Positions 1-9,619 of a stretch of DNA of 64,000 bases are shown here, in pieces. Source of the stretch: Kalaharituber pfeilii (taxonomy: Eukaryota; Ascomycota; Pezizomycetes; Pezizales; Pezizaceae). The position numbers and the translations under genes are program-made. The notes beneath the pieces were generated by a model that had not been told where the DNA came from, did not search any database, and was given only the letters and a program-made list of their open reading frames with translations. Numbering within the stretch: the first letter of the stretch is position 1; every line of letters starts with the position of its first letter. The stretch is taken from the NCBI GenBank assembly GCA_015179045.1, contig WHUZ01000019.1, positions 1-64,000 of the forward strand. The letters are read 5' to 3'.

Positions 1-119
1 CTAACCCTAACCTAACCCTAACCCTAACCCTAACCCTAACCCTAACCCTAACCCTAACCCTAACCCTAACCCTAACCCTAACCCTAACCCTAACCCTAAC
101 CCTAACCCTAACCCTAACC

Positions 120-160
<41 letters not shown>
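1..160. repeat. Telomeric repeat tract (CCCTAA)n
   Basis: About 26 head-to-tail copies of CCCTAA start at the first base, with one unit shortened to CCTAA near position 10 and one carrying an extra A near 141. The C-rich strand reads 5' to 3' into the window, as expected for the left end of a chromosome. The G-strand is TTAGGG, the usual telomere of filamentous fungi and vertebrates. The repeat stops abruptly at 160 and subtelomeric minisatellite follows. Confidence 0.98.
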
Positions 161-164
161 GTCA

Positions 165-345
165 CTTCGGGCGACCGCATATACACCTCCGTGGCCATTC
201 CTAATTCCGCCTCGCAGTATATGCACCTCCATAGTCATTTCGCCCCATAGCATATACACCGCGGTAGCCATCCCGGCCCGCCGTATACGCTCCGACGTAG
301 CCATAACATCCAGTACCTTCCAACGCCTGCTAGAGCCTATCCTCT
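165..345. repeat. Subtelomeric 31-bp minisatellite, array 1
   Basis: Degenerate tandem copies of a unit of about 31 bp with the core TATACACCTCCGTAGCCATT followed by CCGGCCCRCCG. The same unit returns at 2660-3050 and 10060-10245, always ending near a shared CATCCAGT(A/G)CCTTCCA stretch here and at 10.2 kb. No coding function is suggested; the short open frames are by-products of the period. Confidence 0.85.
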
Positions 346-560
346 CACACCTGTAAAACGCAATGGCTGTTCATCTTCGTAGTGCAGTACATCTTCGGAT
401 TGCAATAGCAGCATACATTTGCAGTGCACCTTTGCAGCAACACAATGCCAGCAGCGCAATGGCAGTGCACTTTTACACCATAATGGGAGCATATATATTT
501 GTAGCGCACCTTGCCAAGAGCACAATGGCAGCAACGCAATGGCACCGCAGTTTCCTAGCG
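346..560. repeat. Degenerate GCAATGGCAGC-type repeat
   Basis: Loosely repeated GCAATGGCAG, GTGCACTTT and GCAGTGCA words at irregular spacing. A short relative (CGCAATGGCAGCACAGTTTC) is found near 4780. It is low in complexity and the frames crossing it change composition with the repeat, so no gene is called. Confidence 0.55.
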
Positions 561-1319
561 CAATGGTGTGATGAACAGGTCCGGGTCAAGGTACAAGACC
601 TGGGTACGGGGTGGCCGCCGGGCGCTAAGGCGACGTCACAATGGAGGAGGCGGAGGCAGAGGCGGTCGGAGCTATATGATATCGAGAGGTAGATGTATTA
701 AAAGCTAAATACACAACTTGGGTAGGATTCAAGTTCTTGCGTGGAGAAGTAAGAGGGAGGAGAGAGGAGGGCCTCTTTATAGAAAACCCTCACTGGAAAA
801 TCAAGACAAACAAGCAAACAAGCAAACAAACGAAGTACATGGAAAACAAAGGAAACGACAGGAAGTACATCGATGGCCACGGAAATGACTAGAAGCAGGT
901 AGAAGCGTCAAGAATATCTGGGAATAAGCTCACCGATACCTGTTTCCACCAGCTTCTATGGCTTTCCGGCAGGTTCTATAGCTTCCAGCACGTTCTACGG
1001 CTTTCCGGCGGGTTCTGGGTATCCAAGTTCTTCTAGCAGGTTCTGGCAGGCTCTTCGGCTTCGGGCTGTTAACCGATGACCGGGATGCTGGCGGCCATGT
1101 CACTTAAGCGTGCTCACAGGTCCAGGGATATTTATCGGAGTGCTAGGGTCAGCTGCACGTGTACGAGTACTGGCGAGTCGTATGTTGGTTGCCAGTATAG
1201 GACCGGAGCTGGAGTGTCTTAGGCGAGGGGTCTGGGTTGGATTGTTACAGTAATGCAACGTGTGCTTTAATGAATGGCCGAATACAGGTCCCAAACTGTA
1301 TCCTGATGTGCGGCCCAAT
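561..1319. other. Subtelomeric DNA without a recognised gene
   Basis: Nothing codes convincingly here. The stretch holds a purine-rich tract at 735-850 with CAAACAAGCAAACAAG repeats and, at 940-1060, four imperfect copies of a GGCTTTCCGGCAGGTTCT word. The rest is unassigned. Confidence 0.5.
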
Positions 1320-1838
1320 TGTTACGGAGTCTACGATGATGTAGCTAAAATGAGGGTGTAACTTAGGATAACGCTTGAAGCTTGACCATCTCTCGAAGGC
1401 AGAAGACCCTTCTTATATAGCCAGCTCCCCGCGCATGCCCACTGTATATCCTATTGCTTATGCTATCTATGCTTAACAATCAATAACAATGTCTGAAGCT
1501 GTGTACAATAAGCCTACGCGTACTCTTGCCTACTCAGTGGCGCAACTTACTCAACCATGCGCTCCGCTTGTGATACGCCTCCGTGACCCGACCTGTCAAT
1601 TGTATTGCCCTGCTGTAGCTATTGGTTGATCAGGCCGAATGGTCACTACCAGCCTTACTTTTTTTTTTTTTTTTATATCAATACTCGCAGGCCGCCCGGA
1701 GGGCTATGGCGAGGTCTTTATTAAAAGAGAGAAAGAAACGAAGAAGTCAACAACCCCAAACTAACTACTCTCAACCAACTAACTACATGTATTGCCCGCG
1801 GTTCCCTCCGTGTTGCTGGTGACGCTCAGTATGATCTC

Positions 1839-2523
1839 CTACTCCCGTCCCCTCTCCGACTCATACCGGACGGATCTGTGCCACCGTCCGCTCAGTCTCA
1901 CCTTCTCGATCTTCACCTCCTTCTCCAAGTAAATGACCACCGAGCTTGTCTTTCTACCCTCCTCCTCCAGCAAGCTCTTCTTCCTGAGCCAACGAATCCC
2001 CTTTACCTTCCCTAACTCCCTGTTCGTTGCCTCCAACCACTTCTTTACTTTTCCCAAATCCTTCCTCAGTGGGATTCCGTGTATGACGACGCCGGCTTCT
2101 CTCTTGGTGGTAGCGTCGGGAGTGGTTGATGAAGAGTTGGTGGTGGTGGCCCGGTATCGCTGGAACGCTTCTCCCTGAGTCAGAAGTGGTCGTCTTGGTT
2201 TGGGTAGCGACGGGGGTGGTGTTCTTGGTGATGGTGGTGGTGCTGTTGAAGGCGATGGCGGTGATGGCGGTGGTGCCTGTGTTGATGGAGGCGGTGGTGG
2301 TGGTGGTGCTGCCATCGGTGGTGCTTCACCGAGACGAGGAGCCTTTCTCTTCCTCGTCCGAGTTGAGATGGGCGGTGACGCTGCCCGCTTTCCCCTTCCC
2401 GTCGGCGGGTGATGATGGCGGTGGTGGCGGTGGTGGTGGTGGTGGTGGTGGTGGTGGTGGTGGTGGTGGTGGTGGTGGCGGTGGCGGTGGCGGTGGCAGT
2501 GGCTCCACCGAAGGCGTCTCCAC
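1839..2523 (-). pseudogene. ORF1-like protein, Pro-rich linker plus RRM-like domain
   Basis: The C-terminal 158 codons (2315 to 1839) are open and contain the domain shared by all ORF1-only copies here: VVIHGIPLRKDLGKVKKWL, then GIRWLRKK, SSVVIYLE and VRLSGRWHRSVRYE. The order of strands fits the RRM-like fold of Tad-clade LINE ORF1 proteins (inference). Upstream, 2523 to 2326 encodes a polyproline run in another frame, so a frameshift separates the two parts. The zinc knuckles of full LINE ORF1 proteins are absent; the frame ends about 100 bp before the tail. Role if intact: RNA binding in a retrotransposition particle. Confidence 0.6.
2411..2500. repeat. GGT/GGC trinucleotide microsatellite
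   Basis: About 28 consecutive GGT or GGC triplets. On the minus strand they encode the polyproline tract of the ORF1-like protein. The tract is interrupted only by GGC variants near both ends, so it could change length by slippage. Confidence 0.9.
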
Positions 2524-2659
2524 TGACGTGATGGGGGTTACGGGTCAACTCAGGTAGATATCCCCAGCCTTTCTGGGTAGGCCCGTGACATCAATGCATA
2601 GCTGAATTGAACAACAACTGCTCCGCTCTGCTGGCGCACCACGCCTAACAGCTGCCCTT

Positions 2660-3050
2660 CCGGTCTACCATATATACACCTTCATAGCCATTCCGCCCTA
2701 TAGCATATATATGTCCGTGGCCATTCCGGCCTGCAGATACACCTCCTAGCCATTCCAGCCTACAGCATATCCACCTCCATAGCCATTCCGGCCCACATTT
2801 TTTTTTTTTTTTTCTTTCATTAATCGCATGCCGCCCTATGGGCTATTACGGCCTGTAGCATGTATACCTCCATGGCTATTCCGGCCCGCAGCATGAACAC
2901 CTTCGTCGCCATTCCAGCCCGCAGCTTATATACCTGTGTGGCCATTCTGGCCCACAGTGTATACACTTCCGTAGCCATTCTGGCCCGCCGTATATACACC
3001 TCCGTGGCCATTACGAATTCCAGCTCCCAGTATATGCAACTCCGTAGCCA
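2660..3050. repeat. 31-bp minisatellite, array 2, split by a LINE tail
   Basis: About a dozen degenerate copies of the unit seen at 165-345 (ATACACCTCCGTAGCCATTC plus GGCCCGC). The array is split at 2798-2845 by a poly(T) run and a type A tail in minus orientation, after which the repeat resumes in the same orientation. The translated frames (VYTVGQNG-type repeats) reflect only the period. Confidence 0.85.
2798..2845 (-). mobile_element. Solo type A LINE tail in the minisatellite
   Basis: Sixteen T residues, then CATTAATCGCATGCCGCCC and GGGCTAT: the reverse complement of the type A tail (hairpin arms plus poly(A)). No LINE coding sequence is attached. A target-site duplication cannot be recognised because the flanks are repetitive. 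Confidence 0.75.
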
Positions 3051-3210
3051 TTTTGGCTGCCATTTCAGCGGCCATTTCAGCAGCGATTTCAGCAGCCTTT
3101 TCAGCAGCCTTTTCAGCATTCATTTCGGTAGCCGTTTCGGCTGCCATTTCAGCTGCTATTATGGCTGCCATTTTGGCTGCCAACTCAGCAGCCATCTCAG
3201 CATTAGATAC
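3050..3210. repeat. Short-period GCCATTTCAGCAGC repeat
   Basis: Tandem 12-15 bp words built on GCCATTTCAGC and GCAGCCTTTTC. The minus frame reads as AEMAAEMAAK-type repeats within a 130-codon open frame (3318 to 2926), which also continues into the 31-bp array; I treat that frame as repeat-driven and not as a gene. Confidence 0.65.
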
Positions 3211-4060
3211 ACATGGCTGTGCCGACGCAAGGGCACAAGCTGAGCTCCAATTGTCACGCGGCGGTGAGCTGGTGCTGCTAACGGATACCACCGGTTCAGG
3301 GTAATAGTAGTTTCTCAAGCGCTGAACGGCAGAGGCTTGGCAGGAGAAGCTTGCCGGTAGTATTTCAGTGGTTCCAGTTCAGTGGCGATGCCAGACTATG
3401 GTGATAGCAATTTTCAGACGTATTTGATATATACGAAATGGGCTATTTTCTATAGGCACGAGGACTCTATTTTCAACGAACTTTACAAGCACTCGCGATG
3501 AGCCAGTTTCAGCATATTTCGTGTGGGCAAAATGTGCACGGGCATAAAGCAACGGCCACAATGTGATAAAAAGTAAAATATGTGTGATGTGCATCCTACT
3601 GATTTTCATTTAGGCCAGCGTCAAAGCACTTTTGGTCGGCGTCACAAAAAAAAAACCCCATTTGTGGCTAGCATCAGATATGCCTATGCTAGAATAGAAA
3701 AAAAGCGGCCAACTTGAGTTTAATTCATGCCGCATGCCAAAGTTTGAAAGAAAATACCCCTGGCATACACCTGACCTGCGACTGAAATTTGGTATGGGCG
3801 ACCCTCTAACCCCTCGCTCTGTAGAATCAGCTCCGAATTTAGCAACCTATACGAGACCCAACGGGGGCCCAAGCGACCTCACCAGGACTCAATTCAGTAA
3901 CCCAAGGGAGAGCCCAGTACGTATCTGGCTCCGCCCCTTTTCAACACCATAAACTTAATCTCAATTCCATAATGTACTAACCAGGGCAGTTCAGACATGC
4001 TGTGATATTGCCAAATTGAGTTAACTGACTATCTTCATACCATTGGGTATATTGGGCGCA
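3211..4060. other. Unassigned subtelomeric DNA
   Basis: No gene is recognised. At 3430-3500 there are distant relatives of the 58-bp minisatellite words (TTTTCAACGAA, GGGCTATTTTCTATA). A homopolymer A run lies at 3646-3656. Confidence 0.4.
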
Positions 4061-4079
4061 CGTATGAGACTTGGAATTG

Positions 4080-4310
4080 TAGAATACATGGAGCATGTTG
4101 AGCATGTTAAGCATGTTGAGCACATTAAGCATTTGAGCGCGTTGAGTGCGCTTATGAGATGTAGGTACATTGAGTATATTAAGCATAGTGAGTGTGCGCA
4201 CATGAGATGTAGAACACATTGGGCACATTAAGAATGTCGAGTATGCTGAGCATGTACATGAAATGTAAAACATATTGGGCACATTGCTTATGTTGAGTAC
4301 GTTGAGCACG
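4080..4310. repeat. 9-bp TTGAGCATG tandem repeat
   Basis: Degenerate tandem copies of TTGAGCATG, TTAAGCATG and TTGAGCACA. The repeat merges on the right into a longer unit that contains the same word. It creates reading frames rich in EHVEHVKHVEHI-type heptads that are not taken as genes. Confidence 0.8.
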
Positions 4311-4560
4311 TTCCGATGCCGGCGGCAGGATTACTTGCGTTGCAGGTGCATTGGAAGACATTTTGAGCACGTTGAGCATGTCCAACACCAGTGGCAGGAT
4401 TACTTGCATTATGGACACAATGGAGGACATTTTGAGCACGTTAAGTACGTTGCGGCGCCAGCAGCAGGATTACTTGCGTTGTGGGTGCAATGGGGACATT
4501 TTGAGCACGTTGAGCACGTCGCGACGCGGGCAGCAGGATTACTTGCCTTATGGGCGCTGA
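4311..4560. repeat. 69-bp tandem repeat
   Basis: Four units with GGATTACTTGC starting at 4328, 4397, 4467 and 4536, a spacing of 69-70 bp. Each unit also contains ACATTTTGAGCACGTTGAG, i.e. the 9-bp word of the array to the left, so the 69-bp unit looks like a higher-order form of it. Confidence 0.88.
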
Positions 4561-5090
4561 GGGCATATACTACCTGTTGTGATACGATAGGCGTGCTAAG
4601 CCAGAGAGTCAGGAAGCTAGAAATGCATCGTGTGTTGTGACGCTTGCTGCCTCGTCGTGACGCTGCTGATGCAACCTCTTTTTTGCTGATGAAGTAGCAC
4701 CTATGCCAAGAAACGATGGAGCTATAGTCGCTCCATAGTTTCTTGGCATGAGGAGATGCATGTCTAGTATGGGAAGTACCGCAATGGCAGCACAGTTTCG
4801 CAGTGCAATAGCAGTGCCCCAGCGCTCCAGCGCCCTCGCGCTCATGGTACTGAGGGTGCAAACTCCCCTTTTTCCTGATGTTTCTACATTCGTGAGGAGC
4901 CAATTTTCAACGTATTGATACATACAAAGTGGTCTATTCCATACATGTGCTACGAAGGCATTTTTGATACCCTTGCCAATGATACAAGGCCGTAATGTGA
5001 TTTCCACCTAGCTAAAGAACCGGCTTACCGCACCTGTATGATGTCAGGTAAGAAGCCGGCCCAGTTTGCCAAGGGTAGGTAAAATAGCAT
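4561..5090. other. Unassigned DNA between minisatellites
   Basis: No gene. There is an imperfect inverted repeat around ATGCCAAGAAACGATGGAGC (4701-4720) and CTCCATAGTTTCTTGGCAT (4731-4749), able to form a hairpin, and a short copy of the GCAATGGCAGC repeat near 4780. Confidence 0.5.
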
Positions 5091-5094
5091 GCGT

Positions 5095-5808
5095 GGCAAA
5101 TACGTCGCAAATGCCCTCGTCGTGCATGTTGAAAATAGAGATGGTAAATACGTCACAAATGCCCTCATCATAGACCATTTTGGAAAATAAACCATTTTGT
5201 GCATAGTAAATACGTTGGAAATGCCCTCACCGTGCATGTGGAAAGTAGACCGTTTTGCACATAGTAAGTACGTCTGAAATGCCCGCGCCGCGTATGTGGA
5301 AAACAGACCATTTTGCATATAGTAAATACATTAGAAATGCCTTCGCCGCGATTGTGGAAAGTAGACCGTTTTGCACATAGTAAATACGTCGGAAATGCCC
5401 TTGCCGTGCATGTGGAAAGTAGACCGTTTTGCACATAGTAAATACGTTGGAAATGCCCTCACCGTGCATGTGGAAAACAGACCATTTTGCACATAGTTGG
5501 AAATGCCCTCGCGCGCTTGTGGAAAATAGTCCGTTTTGTACACAGTAAATATGTCGGAAATGCCCTCGCCACGCATGTGGAAAACAGACTGTTGGAAATG
5601 CTCTCGCCGCACATGTGCAAAACAGACCGTTTTGTACATAGTAAACACGTTGGAAATGCCCTCGCCGCGCATGTGGAAAAGAGACCATCTTGCGCATAGT
5701 AAATACGTCGAAAATGTCCTCGTCGTGTATATTGAAAATAGGTCATTTTGCACACGTTAAATGGGCTCCTCGCACATGTATAAAATAAACCATTTTGTAC
5801 ATGGCAAA
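5095..5808. repeat. 58-bp minisatellite array
   Basis: About twelve tandem units such as GTAAATACGTTGGAAATGCC followed by CTCACCGTGCATGTGGAAA and ACAGACCATTTTGCACATA. The spacing of successive GTAAATACGT starts is 58 bp in the middle of the array; some units have internal deletions. The array continues in degenerate form after the solo LTR (6024-6260). Long frames on the minus strand (up to 156 codons) simply follow the repeat. Confidence 0.92.
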
Positions 5809-6023
5809 TGTAACGGATGATAGTAAACGCAGAGAGTTACCGTCCGCCAGGCCAAAAAAACACTTAACCAGTGATACTCGCTAGTCCTCTGCGTAGCTCA
5901 TATAGCACATTTTATAACTGCGATGCCGGCGCCCGGCTGTCGCATATCGCCTCCATCGCATATGCGTATACTGTGCGCACATCCACCGACCGCCCGCCCT
6001 ACAGTTGCAGTGAATCCGTAACA
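5809..6023 (-). repeat. Solo LTR, 215 bp, with 5-bp duplication
   Basis: The element starts TGTAACGGAT and ends ATCCGTAACA, near-perfect inverted termini, and is flanked by GCAAA at 5804-5808 and 6024-6028. It is inserted into the 58-bp minisatellite. Diverged copies in the opposite orientation lie at 10885-11090 and 58495-58700. In its likely sense (minus) orientation it contains a GCTATATGAGC element followed by GGACTAGCGAGTATC, plausibly promoter and transcript start. No internal retrotransposon sequence remains. Confidence 0.88.
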
Positions 6024-6260
6024 GCAAATACCTTTCAAAAGCTCTCATGGCGCATGTGGAAAATAGACCATTTTACGCATGTTAAATAGTCTCGTCGCGC
6101 ATGGAGAAAATGGGTCATTTTCCACATGTTAACTACGCTACACATAGGCTCTTTGCAGATGTGGAAAATAGGTTCTTTTTGGCATGTTGAATTCGTTGCA
6201 AATGACCGCTTCACGTATGAGAAAATGGGTCATTTTTGGCACGTTAAATGTGTTGAAAAT
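6024..6260. repeat. Degenerate right part of the 58-bp minisatellite
   Basis: Words GCGCATGTGGAAAATAGACC, TTTTACGCATGTTAAAT and AAATGGGTCATTTT continue the array after the solo LTR, with more mismatches and irregular length. Confidence 0.75.
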
Positions 6261-6779
6261 GTGTATTACTAATTGGGATTATTACTTAACAAGGTAGTTA
6301 GGGTAGTTGTAGTTGCCGGAGGTTTGTGATGAGAAGTACAGTGGTGTGTAACGTTAGGGTAAAAATTTGTATGGGCTGTCGACGAAAAGTCATCTGAATT
6401 GGGATAGGTTGTCGACGAAAAGTCATGTCTTTTTGGCATAGACCATTCTGAAAACTACTGAGTCTATTTTCTATGGAGTTTTTTGGCCGTTGCTGCCAAG
6501 CTATAGCATGGCAAGGATATGACAGGGATAGCCTACTAGTGCGAAAATTTACTCAAAACTCGCTATCTTTCACTATAAATACAGCAAGATTTAGAGAACG
6601 AAATGTATTATTTTTTTACATAGAAATATAGAGGAGACGTAGGGCTTTCATTTGAGGTCGGTTGGAAGATAATCGGAGCAAAATTGCGTGTTGCGGCGGG
6701 GATACAAAGTTGTATGTCTTACCGGGCCATGAAAAAGCCCAACTTTCGCTGCCTAACCCTACCCTTTGGCTATGTAGAA
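6261..6779. other. Unassigned DNA
   Basis: No gene is seen. A direct repeat TGTCGACGAAAAGTCAT occurs at 6378 and 6409. Confidence 0.45.
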
Positions 6780-7121
6780 AAAAAAAAAAAAAAAACTAAT
6801 TTCTAAGTAAGTTTATAGTTAAGTTAAAAAAAATTTATTAAAAGCTTATACTAACTTAGCTTATACTAATATAAATACTATTTTTATATAGGTTAGTTAA
6901 TTAATAAAGCGTTTTTACTTACGTTTTTAAGGATCTAACTTAATTTTTAAGTATTTTTTAAACAGAACTAATTATACTATTCTAAAAAATTACTTTTATA
7001 TAAATAAAAGCTAAATCTACTAAAGTTAGAAAAACAAAAACTCAAAACTTAATCTTAATAAATATAATACTCAATTATATTTTAGCTACTTTTTTTTAAT
7101 TCTAAATTTTAATTTAGTTAA
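6780..7121. other. AT-rich tract
   Basis: By eye well over 75% A+T, made of words such as TTTTTATATAGG, TTAATTAATAAAG and AAATCTACTAAAG. Such blocks in fungal subtelomeres commonly are old repeats converted by RIP; no motif remains that would identify the source. A similar block lies at 10250-10450. Confidence 0.55.
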
Positions 7122-7431
7122 TGTTACGGCTAAGGTGAGACTTACTCGATAAGAGGAACACTTACCCCAAACCATTAGTAAGACCAATGCTGATAGAGCG
7201 GACTGATCACCCGTTAGGCTTGGCAGAAGGTTCTATGTCTTTCGAATAGGGTAGTGCTACGGAAGTACGTGTCATTATTTATAGTAGGGTCTTCGGACCT
7301 CTAAGGCACTCAGTTCATGAAACTAATATATGCACATACATTAGTACATATTATGATCTTGCGTCTATACTATTTTAGCATGATTCTGCTACGTGGACCT
7401 ATTATCACATACAATGGCAGTAATAAGGATT
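7122..7431. other. LTR-like sequence, boundaries unresolved
   Basis: The stretch opens with TGTTACGGCTAAGG, the start shared by the LTRs elsewhere in the window, but no matching ...CA end or duplication could be fixed. No coding sequence. Confidence 0.3.
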
Positions 7432-7795
7432 TACCATGTTACCAGTCATTTATTCACTTGTTGACTAGTCATGTATGACTACACTTAAGTCTATATAAGC
7501 GCCAGCTGGTGATAGCATAGTTAAAAGAAATCAAGACACCAGCGGTGTTCTAAGTTCTCTATAACTGTCAGCGTAGGCGTCGCTGGACTCGTGGGAGTGA
7601 CTCTTGAGGTGACTCCGGGTTCACGAAGGCAGCGAAGCGGACGACAAAAGGTTACGCGAGAGCGTTAAGTGAGAGTTCAACTTAGAACACTGCTTATGTC
7701 TTGATTTCCTTCTAGCTAACTGTTCAGCTCGTTTATATAGACTTCCAGCCGACATACATGACTATTCAATTGATAGTAACATGACGATAAACATG
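7432..7795. repeat. Long imperfect inverted repeat
   Basis: Left arm about 7432-7557, right arm about 7675-7795. Matching words include CATGTTAC, AGTCATGTATG, GTCTATATAA, GAAATCAAGACA and GTGTTCTAAGTT, each found as its reverse complement on the right. The spacer holds GTAGGCGTCGCTGGACTCG. It could be a foldback element or two LTR-type sequences head to head; no duplication is visible. Confidence 0.65.
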
Positions 7796-7870
7796 CTAAG
7801 GCATACAGGCAGAGAAACGTAACAGAAAACACACATCAGAAAGGTCCGTAATACCAGGAAAGGCGTGAAC
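7796..7870. repeat. Left flank of the 51-bp tandem array
   Basis: A degenerate unit with CATCAGAAAGGTCCGTAATA and GGAAAGGCGTGAACAT. The array resumes at 9620 on the other side of the TIR transposon, so the transposon split it. Confidence 0.7.
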
Positions 7871-8052
7871 ATGTTCTGGCCCACCGACGAACATTGTCCG
7901 GTTCGCGAACTGGCCAGCCGATTCGTGAACCGGCCGGTCCCGTGAAAAACATATGGTGTTTTTCACGGGGCCAGCCCAGCCACGAACACCTGGCCCAGCG
8001 GTGAACATGAATGTACCTCAATGTACCTATATGTAATATATATACTTGCTCA

Positions 8053-8220
8053 TTTTTTTTTTTTTATATCATTACTCGCATGCCACCTTGCAGGCTATGG
8101 CGAGGGTTTAGATACATGAATGATAATCAACGGAAAAATAAGTAACAGATAAGGAGATAAAGTGAAAATATGACCGGTTACTCCACTGCCCAGTCCATCA
8201 CCTCCGCCAACATTCTCCTA
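8053..8220 (-). mobile_element. Type A LINE tail with partial 3' UTR (in TIR transposon copy 1)
   Basis: Poly(T), CATTACTCGCATGCCACC and GGCTATGGCGAGG, then about 120 bp of 3' UTR. The orthologous insertion in copy 2 (25514-25679) shows a 15-bp duplication; here the left duplicate has mutated (TATATACTTGCTCAT against TATATACTCGCTTAT at the right). Confidence 0.75.
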
Positions 8221-8393
8221 TATACTCGCTTATGATTTAATGTAATAGTGATCTATCATATAGTCAGCTAAGCAATTTCCACACTCTCCTATCCCCCTAT
8301 GCAGTCATCTATGTACAAACAATAGTACTTTTTTTTTTTTTTACATCATTACTCGCATGCCGCAGTATGGGCTATAGCGAGGTATTTATTAAA

Positions 8394-8458
8394 CCCTGCC
8401 ATAGCCACGTGCTACAAGCGGGGTTATGTGATTTTAAAAAAAAAAAAAAAAAAAAAAA
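8394..8458 (+). mobile_element. Solo type B LINE tail, 65 bp, with 15-bp duplication
   Basis: The insert is CCCTGCCATAGCC ... ACAAGCGGGGTTATGTGATT plus about 22 A. It is flanked by GAGGTATTTATTAAA at 8379-8393 and 8459-8473, a perfect 15-bp duplication. The paralogous position in TIR transposon copy 2 (about 25831-25845) has one GAGGTATTTATTAAA and no insert, i.e. an empty site. This is a LINE insertion of which only the 3' end was copied. Confidence 0.95.
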
Positions 8459-8589
8459 GAGGTATTTATTAAAGAAAGAAAATTAACCATCACTAAATAC
8501 ATATGGTGCCCGCAATACTCATACATGGTGCGGGTAGAATATACATACTAGTCAATACAGCCTATTTCCTCCATCTGTCCAGCTCGTAT

Positions 8590-8978
8590 TGAGTGGTCCT
8601 CAACCATTTTCTACCTAACCTAACTCTGTCTATGCCCGTCGCTGCCTCCAAGTACACCACGACCGAGCTGGTCATTTTTCCTTCTTCTAGTAGCGCAGTC
8701 TTTCATCTCAGCCACCTTATCCCCACAGTCTTACCTAGCCTATCATTTCCAGACTCCAACCATTTCCGGACCTTCCCTAAATATACATCACTATGTTCAC
8801 TCTCATTCTCCTGGTTAGTACATTGACTAGCATTGCTTTTATTACAAGAATAAGAACATTTAACCTTTTGACATATATATGTACAATGAAGAGAAGAACA
8901 GGTACCTAGACAAGAATATGAAATTTTGTCTTGACAAGTTTTATCATGATGAGGTTGCTTAAAGTGGGTACTTGGCAC
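8590..8978 (-). pseudogene. ORF1-like RRM-domain fragment
   Basis: The frame from 8978 to 8703 contains KVRKWLESGNDRLGKTVGIR with WLR at its end, matching the middle of the shared ORF1 domain. Downstream in another frame 8700-8593 encodes the SSVVVYLE and RLGRKWLR-type strands (read from plus-strand CGACCGAGCTGGTC). A frameshift near 8700 breaks the gene. The N-terminal part has lost the proline-rich linker and has no similarity I recognise. Confidence 0.5.
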
Positions 8979-9619
8979 TTGCAGGGCTCTTATTATCTAC
9001 TGTTTCTGGTAATACAACCACCAAACTTTTCATTCTTGGCATCAACGTAATCCCTGTTACTGCCATAATATAATACCAGAATGGCGGAGGATTCCGGAAA
9101 TCTTTACCTATGAAGATAACACTCCAAAATTTCGCTTAGAGTAAGAAGAATACTAGAAGCATATTTAGTAATTTTCTTCTAGTGTTTCGGTTAACAATAA
9201 TTAAGTTATGATTACAAATTGGTATTCTTAACTATAGCAGTCTAGAAGCGTAGTGAATTATTAATTAAACTGTCTGTATTATCTTCTAGTATGTGGTAAG
9301 AAGTAGCAACTTGCTACTCATATTAGCAACTTATCACCGACAGCAACTTTCAAGTGGCAACTTGTAGGTGGCAACTTGTTAGTGGTAATAGGGCTGTGCT
9401 AGCACACAGTAACTGGCTTATCAATTAACGCTGGTAGCAGAATGTTTCTCTATACTCAATCACTGGTAGTACGTAGAGATACCTAGTGGTACTTGTACTA
9501 AACTAGTATTCGTTGGTGGGCTGGCCCATTCGCGAATCAGCCAGCCCACTAACGAATTGGCCGATTCGCGAATGGGCCTGGCCGGTTCGCGAACCGCAAT
9601 GTTCGTCGGTAAGCCAGAA

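Larger units (their letters stand above)
1658..2563 (-). mobile_element. ORF1-only LINE derivative with type A tail
   Basis: On the minus strand this element runs from about 2563 down to a poly(A) (poly(T) on the plus strand from 1658), preceded by the type A tail hairpin (plus-strand ACTCGCAGGCCGCCCGGAGGG). Candidate target-site duplication CCAGCCTT occurs at both ends (1649-1656 and 2564-2571). It carries an ORF1-like reading frame and no endonuclease, reverse transcriptase or RNase H. It sits inside a solo LTR. Confidence 0.7.
1320..2590. repeat. Solo LTR, interrupted by an ORF1-only LINE element
   Basis: The sequence begins TGTTACGGAGTC and ends GGCCCGTGACA, i.e. TG...CA termini. It is flanked by CCAAT at 1315-1319 and TCAAT at 2591-2595, a 5-bp duplication with one mismatch. 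A TATA-like CTTATATAGCC lies near 1414. Removing the insertion at 1658-2563 leaves an LTR of about 360 bp with no internal region, so this is a solo LTR left by recombination. The TGTTACGG start is shared with the LTR-like sequences at 5809, 19015 and 10885, which points to related LTR families. Confidence 0.7.
8327..8990 (-). mobile_element. ORF1-only LINE derivative, type A tail
   Basis: Poly(T) and type A tail at the left, then 3' UTR (interrupted by a type B tail at 8394-8458), then the ORF1-like frame reading leftwards. The same insertion is present in the second TIR transposon copy, so it predates the duplication of that transposon. The right boundary is estimated. Confidence 0.65.

Noticed and set aside
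2180..2548. Frames with polyhistidine, polythreonine or polyglycine
   Set aside because: All are readings of the GGT/GGC microsatellite; only the polyproline frame continues into a conserved domain.
5168..5755. Several open frames of 88-156 codons over the 58-bp array
   Set aside because: 58 is not a multiple of 3, and the peptides simply cycle through the repeat in all frames; no domain or start context.
5095..5808. CRISPR-like array
   Set aside because: Units are contiguous with no unique spacers, and the telomere and LINEs show a eukaryote.
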